DNA from: Desulfosudis sp034189195
Lineage (GTDB): Bacteria > Desulfobacterota > Desulfobacteria > Desulfobacterales > Desulfosudaceae
DNA length: 6,300 nucleotides
Reading direction: 5' to 3'
Assembly: GCA_034189195.1 (NCBI GenBank)
Contig: JAXHVI010000033.1
Span: forward strand, 1-6,300
The notes beneath the pieces were generated by a model. That model saw only the letters and a program-made list of their open reading frames with translations, made no database searches and was not told the origin of the DNA. The stretch's first letter is position 1. Each line of letters opens with the position of its first letter. Shown here piece by piece: positions 1 through 5,208 of the stretch. A program made the translations under genes and the position numbers.

Positions 1-274
1 CGTAGAAAATCTTTGCGTCGACCAGGCCCACCACCTTGGCACTGCCGTCCAGGGAGAAGGTGTTGACCTGCTCAATGGCGTCTGTCACGTTGTCGTCCGT
101 GCCCTCCAGTTCTTCTACGTTGAAGGTCCGCTGGCTCTGGGGCACGATTTTCGACACCACCAGGTCAAAGGCGGATTTGTAGAGATACTCCTCTCCAAAG
201 ATCAGAAACACCGGGGCAGGGGGGGCGGTCTTTTCGAGATGGGCTTCAAGGGTGTTTGCGGTGATTTCAGCCAT
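1..274 (-). CDS. holA: Probable DNA polymerase III subunit delta, N-terminal part (cut by window edge)
   Basis: Only the first 91 residues are inside the window; the reading frame stays open through base 1. They start MAEITANTLEAHLEKT and continue with PVFLIFGEEYLYKSAFDLVV (residues 21-40), then NVEELEGTDD (52-61) and a segment ending KVVGLVDAKIFY (80-91). This layout, a 'fLifGEEyL' strand and helix, then 'N..e.eG.d', then a hydrophobic 'kVV.l.da' strand, resembles the N-terminal domain of the clamp-loader delta subunit. That subunit opens the beta sliding clamp during replication. The P-loop of related AAA+ subunits is not expected in delta and is not seen. The ATG shares one base with the lgt stop (TAATG), and no clear Shine-Dalgarno precedes it, so translation probably depends on ribosomes finishing lgt. 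The identity rests on a short stretch; a lineage-specific hypothetical protein is the alternative. Confidence 0.62.
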   Translation of the reverse strand, partial: MAEITANTLEAHLEKTAPPAPVFLIFGEEYLYKSAFDLVVSKIVPQSQRTFNVEELEGTDDNVTDAIEQVNTFSLDGSAKVVGLVDAKIFY

Positions 275-1050
275 TACCGGTCAGCCCGCTTGTTGCGGAC
301 ATGCAGGACCACCAGGAGGACGGCGGCTATGGCCGCGGCGGTCAGGCCCAGGGCCTGGGAGGTGGAGAGCCTGCCGTCGAACAGAAAGCCCCTGGGGTCG
401 CCGCGGAATATCTCAATGGTGGCGCGGGCCATGCCGTAGCCCATCATGTAAACCAGAAAGAGGCGGCCGGCCAATTTTTTTTTGTGATACAGGGTAGCCA
501 GCAGCGCAAAAATCAGCAGGTTGGCGAATGCCTCGTAAAGCTGGGTGGGATGCAGGGGAACCCCCACAGGACGGGCCAGGGTCATGGGATCGGTAAAGGT
601 GACGGCCCATGGCAGGTCACAGACCTTTCCGTGGCAGCACCCGGCGAAAAAACAGCCGATGCGGCCGATGGCATGGCCCAGGGGCGCGGCCACGGCCAGG
701 ATGTCGAATATCGTTTCACCTGCCAGCCGATGCCGTCGTATGTACACAAGGACGGCGACCAGGGCGCCGATAAACCCGCCGTAAAATACCAGCCCCCCTT
801 CCCATACGCGCAGGATGCCCAGCCAGTCGCCGCGAAACAGGGCGGGATTTAAAAGAACATAGAACAGGCGTGCCCCGGCCATGCCGGCCAGGACCGCGTA
901 AAAGGTGAGGTCCATCACCTTTTCCGGCGGAATCCCGCGCGCCTTTGCCAGGCGGGACCCCATCCACAGCGCCGCCAGAATGGCGCCGGCCACGAAAAGG
1001 CCATAGGTGTGAAGGGTCAGGGGACCGATTTTAATCAGTACGGGATGCAT
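274..1050 (-). CDS. lgt: Prolipoprotein diacylglyceryl transferase Lgt
   Basis: This 258-residue inner-membrane enzyme transfers diacylglycerol from phosphatidylglycerol to the lipobox cysteine of prolipoproteins, the first step of lipoprotein maturation. Length and hydrophobic pattern (about seven membrane segments) fit the family. Visible motifs are TYGLFVA (15-21), GGLVFYGGFIGA (85-96), the signature GRIGCFFAGCCHG (129-141) with Arg130, HPTQLYEA (167-174), and GYGMARATIEIFRGD (204-218), whose Arg209 and Glu213 match the conserved Arg/Glu pair near the C-terminus. Two variations stand out. The histidine of the E. coli 'HGG' motif is Tyr90 here, and the signature is Cys-rich (Cys133, 138, 139 and a nearby Cys144); I recall such variants in Lgt proteins outside gammaproteobacteria. 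Codons 190-192 (KKK) form a run of nine A's. The start is 4 bp after the lspA stop, with a weak, distant AAGG upstream; the stop overlaps the next start. It sits directly after lspA, the next enzyme of the same pathway. Confidence 0.97.
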   Translation of the reverse strand: MHPVLIKIGPLTLHTYGLFVAGAILAALWMGSRLAKARGIPPEKVMDLTFYAVLAGMAGARLFYVLLNPALFRGDWLGILRVWEGGLVFYGGFIGALVAVLVYIRRHRLAGETIFDILAVAAPLGHAIGRIGCFFAGCCHGKVCDLPWAVTFTDPMTLARPVGVPLHPTQLYEAFANLLIFALLATLYHKKKLAGRLFLVYMMGYGMARATIEIFRGDPRGFLFDGRLSTSQALGLTAAAIAAVLLVVLHVRNKRADR

Positions 1051-1054
1051 GGAA

Positions 1055-1567
1055 TCAGAACGGCACCTTTTTAAAGAGAATATGAAACACCAGCACGGTC
1101 ATGCCCACGGTGATGGCGCTGTCCGCCATGTTAAAGGCCGGCCAGTGAAGGCCCTTGACGTAAAAGTCGAGAAAGTCCACCACCACGCCGAACCGGATGC
1201 GGTCGATCAGGTTGCCCACGGCTCCGCCGAAGATCAGGGCCAGTGCCCCCAGCAGCCAGGGAAGGGTCCGGGGCGTGGTCTTGTAAAGATAGAGCACAAA
1301 AACCGCCGCCAGGGTCGAGACCACCAGAAACAGCACGGTCCGGACACCCTGGGGCTGACCGGCCATGAACCCGAAGGCCCCGCCCGGATTGTGAATGTGG
1401 GTCAGGCTGAAAAATCCGGGAATCACCTCAATGGTTTCGTGCAGGGCCATGGTGACCAGAATCACCTGCTTGGTCGCCTGGTCGGCGACCACCGTGACAA
1501 GGGTGATGATGGCCAGCATCCGGTATTTTGCCGTCAAAGGTCCAGTCTCCCCGGCCGTATTTGTCAT
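1055..1567 (-). CDS. lspA: Lipoprotein signal peptidase (signal peptidase II)
   Basis: A 170-residue inner-membrane aspartic peptidase that removes the signal peptide from diacylglyceryl-modified prolipoproteins, acting after Lgt. Family blocks are all present: VVADQATKQVI (26-36), HNPGGAFGF (59-67), GGAVGNLIDRIRFGVVVDF (114-132) and FNMADSAITVG (145-155). By family comparison Asp131 and Asp149 are the catalytic pair. Four membrane segments are expected, and about four hydrophobic stretches can be seen. The frame is open further upstream to 1660, but I chose the ATG at 1567-1565. It gives a normal family length, and the extra 31 residues (rich in R, H and P) lie wholly inside the end of ileS. 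The chosen ATG overlaps the ileS stop as ATGA, a common arrangement for translational coupling, which would explain the lack of a clear Shine-Dalgarno. ileS-lspA adjacency is a classic bacterial arrangement. Confidence 0.97.
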   Translation of the reverse strand: MTNTAGETGPLTAKYRMLAIITLVTVVADQATKQVILVTMALHETIEVIPGFFSLTHIHNPGGAFGFMAGQPQGVRTVLFLVVSTLAAVFVLYLYKTTPRTLPWLLGALALIFGGAVGNLIDRIRFGVVVDFLDFYVKGLHWPAFNMADSAITVGMTVLVFHILFKKVPF

Positions 1568-4353
1568 AGTTGTTTCAGCACCGACACGCACCGCTTGCAG
1601 GCCGTGGGGTGGTCGGTGTGGTCTCCCACCGATGTGTCGTAGACCCAGCACCTTTCGCACTTGGTGCCCGGGGCCTGTTCCACCATCACCCGCACGCCCT
1701 TGGGCTCCGGGCTTTCCGACGGGCCGGCGCCGCTCTCCTCGTCCACCACCACGTCTGAAACGATGAGGACGGCCCGCAGGTCGTTTTTAAGGGAGCGCAG
1801 GAGTTTGGCCAGGCTCCTTTCCGCGATAATGATGACCCTTGCATCCAGGGGATGGCCGATCTGTTTTTTTGCCCGGGCCTCTTCCAGGGCCTTGGTCACC
1901 TCGCTCCGCACGTGCAGAATGCGTTCCCATTTCTGGGCCAGCTGCTTGTCGTCCCACAGCGGGTTTGCTTGGGGAAGGGAGGCCATGTGAATACTTACCG
2001 GCCGCGTTGCCGCGGGCAGAAATTTCCATACCTCTTCCGCGGTAAAGGGCAGGATCGGGGCCATGAGCCGGGCGATGCCCTCCACCAGGGTGTACATGAC
2101 GGTCTGCGCGCTGCGCCGCTCCTTTGAGCCGGGCAGGGAGGTGTAGAGCCGGTCCTTGACAATGTCCAGGTAAAAGGCCGACAGATCCAGGGTGCAGTAG
2201 TTGTAGAGCCGGTGGTAGACCACGTGAAATTCGTAGGTGTCGTAGGCGGTGCGCAGTTTTTCCGCCAGCCGGCCGAAGGAGAGAAGGGCAAACCGGTCGA
2301 GCTCGGGCAGATCGTTGTAATCGACCGCGTCGTTTTCCGGCGAAAAGTCGTACAGGTTGGCCAGCATGAACCGGCAGGTGTTGCGGATTTTCTTGTAGGC
2401 GTCACTGAGCTGGTTCACGATGGGGTCGGAAATTCGAATGTCTTCCCGGTAGTCTGATGCCGCCACCCAGAGCCGCAGGATCTCCGCGCCGTATTTTTTG
2501 ATGATGGCGTCCGGCGCGATGACGTTGCCCATGGACTTGGACATCTTCTTGCCGTTGCCGTCCACCACAAACCCGTGGGTCAGTACCGATTTATAGGGGG
2601 CCCGGCCCCGGGTGCCCACGGCCGTGAGCAGGGAGCTGTGAAACCATCCCCGGTGCTGGTCGCTTCCCTCCAGGTAGAGATCGGCGGGCCATCCCAGGTC
2701 CTGTCGCTGTTCCAGAACAGCGGCGTGGCTGACGCCCGAGTCGAACCATACGTCCAGGATATCGGTCTCCTTGGCCAGATTCTTGCTGCTGCACGCCGGG
2801 CAGCGGGCGTCGTCGCCCAGCAGGTCCTTTATATCGGTGTCGAACCAGATGTCGGCCCCGTGTTCCGAAAACAGCGAAAATATTTTGTCCCGAATGGCCT
2901 CGTTCATGATCACGGCGCCGCAGTCCTTGCAGAAAAACACGGTAATGGGAACGCCCCAGGAGCGCTGCCGGGAGACACACCAGTCCGGCCGGTGGGCGAT
3001 CATGTTGTAAATCCGTTCCCGGCCCCAGGCCGGAATCCAGGTCACGGCGTCGATCTCTTTTAAGGAGTTCTCCCGCAGCCCGGTGTTGTCCATGGAGACA
3101 AACCACTGGGGCGTGGCCCGGAAGATCACCGGTTTTTTGCACCGCCAGCAGTGGGGATAGGAGTGGATGAATTTCTTCTGCGCGATCAGGGCGCCGTTTT
3201 GCTCCATGGCGGCAATGATATCCGCGTCGGCATCAAACACGAACTTTCCGGCGAACCGCTCCACCTTGTCGATAAACCGGCCGTTGTCGTCCACCGGGGA
3301 GTAGATCTCCAGGCCGTAGGCCAGGGCCGCCTCGTAGTCTTCGGCGCCGTGGCCCGGGGCCGTGTGCACGCACCCGGTACCCGCCTCCAGGGTGACATGG
3401 CTGGCGTTGATCACCAGGGAGTCCCGGTCGTAAAAGGGGTGGCGCACCCTTGCCCTGTCCAGCAGGGTGCCGGGAAAGCTTTTCAGGGCCGTGTATTCGG
3501 AAATGCCGAAAATCTCCATGCACTGTTTGACCAGCTCGGCGGCCAGGATCAGCACGCCGTGTTCCTTTGTGTCGATGGCCGCGTATTCCAGCTCCGGGTG
3601 AAGGGCCACGGCCAGGTTGGCCGGCAGGGTCCAGGGCGTGGTGGTCCAGATGACAACGGCCGTGGGCTTGCCCGATGTTTCCGGGATCAGGCGGGCCAGG
3701 TCTTCGGTGGCCGGAAACTTGACAAAAATGGAGGGCGAGCTTTCATCACCGTATTCGATTTCCGCCTCGGCCAGGGCCGTGTTACAGCTGCAACACCAGT
3801 GGATGGGCTTCTTGTGGCGGAACAGGCTCTTGTTGATGGCGCAGTTGCAGCACTCGCGGGCGATGATGGCCTCGTATGCAAAGTTCATGGTCAGGTAGGG
3901 GGTGTCCCACTCTCCCATCACGCCCAGCCGTTTGAACTCGTCCCGCTGAATGGAGATGAACTTTTCGGCATACTGCCGGCAGATGCCCCGTTTTTCCAGC
4001 AGGGACACCTCTTTTTTCCGGGGCCCCAGCTCCTTGTCCACGTTGTGTTCGATGGGCAGGCCGTGACAGTCCCAGCCCGGCACGTAAGCCGCACGGAAAC
4101 CGGTCATTCGTTTGCTTCGGGTGACAAAGTCCTTGAGAATCTTGTTTAAGGCCGTGCCGATGTGAATGTGGCCGTTGGCATAGGGCGGGCCGTCATGCAG
4201 GACAAACGGCTTTTTGTCCCGGGCCCCGTCCTGAATGGCGCGGTAGAGGCCGGCCTCTTCCCAGGCCTTTATCTGCAAGGGCTCCCGCTGGACCAGGGAC
4301 GCCTTCATGGGGAAGTCGGTGGCCGGCAGGTTTAACGTCTTTTTATAATCCAT
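1564..4353 (-). CDS. ileS: Isoleucine--tRNA ligase
   Basis: Cytosolic class Ia synthetase, 929 residues (E. coli enzyme about 938), which charges tRNA-Ile with isoleucine and edits mischarged valine. Domains in order: N-terminal region with PPYANGHIHIGTALNK (56-71), where the HIGH signature reads HIGT; GWDCHGLPIE (93-102); CP1 editing domain with WTTTPWTLPAN (236-246) and GTGCVHTAPGHGAEDY (325-340); DVWFDSG (534-540); LEGSDQHRGWF (561-571); KMSKS (603-607); an anticodon-binding helical domain from about 650; and a C-terminal zinc motif, Cys899/902 with Cys919/922. Further Cys-x2-Cys pairs occur at 187/190, 402/405, 475/478 and 518/521. The frame extends upstream to an ATG at 4398. The ATG at 4353 is preferred because it gives the family N-terminus (MDYKKTLNLP), has GGAGG ten bases upstream, and 4398 lies at the predicted transcription start. 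First gene of the ileS-lspA-lgt-holA unit. Confidence 0.98.
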   Translation of the reverse strand: MDYKKTLNLPATDFPMKASLVQREPLQIKAWEEAGLYRAIQDGARDKKPFVLHDGPPYANGHIHIGTALNKILKDFVTRSKRMTGFRAAYVPGWDCHGLPIEHNVDKELGPRKKEVSLLEKRGICRQYAEKFISIQRDEFKRLGVMGEWDTPYLTMNFAYEAIIARECCNCAINKSLFRHKKPIHWCCSCNTALAEAEIEYGDESSPSIFVKFPATEDLARLIPETSGKPTAVVIWTTTPWTLPANLAVALHPELEYAAIDTKEHGVLILAAELVKQCMEIFGISEYTALKSFPGTLLDRARVRHPFYDRDSLVINASHVTLEAGTGCVHTAPGHGAEDYEAALAYGLEIYSPVDDNGRFIDKVERFAGKFVFDADADIIAAMEQNGALIAQKKFIHSYPHCWRCKKPVIFRATPQWFVSMDNTGLRENSLKEIDAVTWIPAWGRERIYNMIAHRPDWCVSRQRSWGVPITVFFCKDCGAVIMNEAIRDKIFSLFSEHGADIWFDTDIKDLLGDDARCPACSSKNLAKETDILDVWFDSGVSHAAVLEQRQDLGWPADLYLEGSDQHRGWFHSSLLTAVGTRGRAPYKSVLTHGFVVDGNGKKMSKSMGNVIAPDAIIKKYGAEILRLWVAASDYREDIRISDPIVNQLSDAYKKIRNTCRFMLANLYDFSPENDAVDYNDLPELDRFALLSFGRLAEKLRTAYDTYEFHVVYHRLYNYCTLDLSAFYLDIVKDRLYTSLPGSKERRSAQTVMYTLVEGIARLMAPILPFTAEEVWKFLPAATRPVSIHMASLPQANPLWDDKQLAQKWERILHVRSEVTKALEEARAKKQIGHPLDARVIIIAERSLAKLLRSLKNDLRAVLIVSDVVVDEESGAGPSESPEPKGVRVMVEQAPGTKCERCWVYDTSVGDHTDHPTACKRCVSVLKQL

Positions 4354-4363
4354 GATATGTGAT

Positions 4364-4368
4364 CCTCC
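4364..4368 (-). promoter_or_regulatory. Ribosome binding site of ileS
   Basis: GGAGG on the minus strand, ten bases before the ATG at 4353. It is the best Shine-Dalgarno match in the second operon and decides the ileS start in favour of 4353; the alternative ATG at 4398 has nothing comparable upstream. The spacing is slightly longer than optimal. Confidence 0.8.
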
Positions 4369-4378
4369 GCAGCATGTG

Positions 4379-4392
4379 CATGTCCGTACATG
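4379..4392 (-). repeat. Small inverted repeat in the ileS leader
   Basis: CATGT-ACGG-ACATG on the minus strand: a perfect 5-bp inverted repeat with a 4-base loop, in the predicted 5' leader just upstream of the ileS ribosome binding site. CATG occurs five times between 4351 and 4419. It could be a weak leader hairpin or a protein site, but a stem this short can arise by chance. Confidence 0.3.
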
Positions 4393-4403
4393 AAACAAGG
4401 GCG

Positions 4404-4433
4404 ATAGTATCCCTTCATGTCACTGTTTGTAAA
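4404..4433 (-). promoter_or_regulatory. Candidate sigma70-type promoter for the ileS-lspA-lgt-holA unit
   Basis: On the minus strand, TTTACA (4433-4428; five of six matches to TTGACA) is followed after 18 bases by TACTAT (4409-4404; four of six matches to TATAAT). An alternative -10 is GATACT, with a 16-base spacer. Transcription would start near 4397, giving a leader of about 44 bases that ends in the GGAGG site. It lies in the only sizeable intergenic gap, between the rsmG stop and the ileS start, exactly where a promoter for the downstream unit would be expected. The AT-rich stretch contrasts with the GC-rich surroundings. This is pattern matching only. Confidence 0.5.
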
Positions 4434-4466
4434 GGAAAAACCCGGCGCGTACTTGAAAAACAGGGG

Positions 4467-5207
4467 TTACAGACCGGTGAAAGGCTGTTTTTTGAGAATG
4501 ACCAGTGCCCGCCGGGCCTTTGAAAAGGGAAGGCTGTATCCGTGAACACGGATGTCAAAGCGGTCGGGGGCGAACACCGGTTCACCGGCAGGACCGCTGA
4601 AGGACTGGTGATTCAGGGCCTCCAGTTCTTTTTTGTAGCCGCCCCCCTTCATGGCGATCAGTTGTCCTTTTTCGCTGAGCAGGGGCAGGGCAGCCGCCAC
4701 AAAGGCGGGCAGGGCGGTAAAGGCCCGGCAGATGATGGTGTCAAAGGGCCGGGCCGCCGGCGGCCGTTCCATTCGCTCCACGCGCCGGTGCAGCACGCTT
4801 ACCCGCTCAAGACCCAGCAGCCGCACCACCTGCAAAAGAAACGTCACCCGCTTGAGGGCCGAATCCACCAGCGTCAGATCCAGAGAGGGAATTATCACCT
4901 TGAGGGGAACACCGGGAAACCCGGCCCCGGTTCCGATGTCCAGTAAAGTGCTGTCCGGGGGAATAAACGCTGCCGGAACAATGGAATCCAGAAAATGTTT
5001 TTCCGCTGATTCAGCCGGATCAGTGATGGCCGTGAGGTTGACGGTCCGGTTCCACCGGGCCATTTCTTCGGCGTGCAGGGCAAACCGGTCCAGTTGGCGC
5101 TCGGTTACCGGAATTTCCAGTGCCTGAGCCCCTTTTCGCACCAGGCCGCGCCACTGTTCTGAATCATGAGCGGCATCGGGCGGCGGAAAGGTCATGGGCC
5201 CGGACAT
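4467..5207 (-). CDS. rsmG: 16S rRNA (guanine-N7) methyltransferase RsmG
   Basis: A 246-residue S-adenosylmethionine-dependent enzyme (formerly GidB) that methylates N7 of G527 in 16S rRNA, in the 530 loop near the decoding site; in other bacteria its loss gives low-level streptomycin resistance. Family blocks: RWNRTVNLTAI (51-61), HFLDSI (71-76), the SAM-binding strand and loop LLDIGTGAGFPGVPLK (88-103), TLVDSALKRVTFL (112-124) with the acidic residue that should contact the SAM ribose, FDTIICRAFTAL (155-166), and LIAMKGGGYKKEL (183-195). The C-terminus (VHGYSLPF...RRALVILKK) is also typical. The N-terminus is slightly longer than usual; ATG 5207 is chosen over the inner Met5 because GAGG lies six bases upstream of it. 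It starts one base after the stop of the CoA-transferase/GNAT gene, so the two probably share a transcript. It is not beside gidA/mnmG or parAB, its common neighbours elsewhere, at least within this window. Confidence 0.96.
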   Translation of the reverse strand: MSGPMTFPPPDAAHDSEQWRGLVRKGAQALEIPVTERQLDRFALHAEEMARWNRTVNLTAITDPAESAEKHFLDSIVPAAFIPPDSTLLDIGTGAGFPGVPLKVIIPSLDLTLVDSALKRVTFLLQVVRLLGLERVSVLHRRVERMERPPAARPFDTIICRAFTALPAFVAAALPLLSEKGQLIAMKGGGYKKELEALNHQSFSGPAGEPVFAPDRFDIRVHGYSLPFSKARRALVILKKQPFTGL

Positions 5208-5208
5208 T

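Noticed and set aside
1568..1660. N-terminal extension of lspA to an upstream ATG at 1660
   Set aside because: It would add 31 arginine/histidine/proline-rich residues before the normal LspA start, all within ileS. The ATGA overlap at 1567 gives the expected length.
1863..1870. A7 tract in ileS as a programmed frameshift
   Set aside because: The frame stays conserved on both sides and through the C-terminal zinc motif. It is an ordinary Lys-Lys codon pair (AAAAAA) next to another A.
3151..4149. Plus-strand open frame of 332 codons opposite ileS
   Set aside because: It lies entirely antisense to a fully conserved ileS. Its translation is low-complexity (rich in G, V, H, Q, D) with no recognisable domain, as expected from GC-rich codon bias in the opposite strand.
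4354..4397. T-box or other riboswitch in the ileS leader
   Set aside because: The leader is about 44 bases if the predicted promoter is right, far too short for a T-box, and no specifier or antiterminator features are visible.
4354..4398. Earlier ileS start at 4398
   Set aside because: It has no Shine-Dalgarno, coincides with the predicted transcription start, and adds 15 residues not typical of IleS. The ATG at 4353 has GGAGG upstream.
4436..4468. Possible rho-independent terminator after rsmG (AACCC...GGGTT then a T run on the minus strand)
   Set aside because: The stem is only 5 bp with a loop of about 20 bases, and it overlaps the rsmG stop codon. Too weak to call, though some read-through control between the units is possible.
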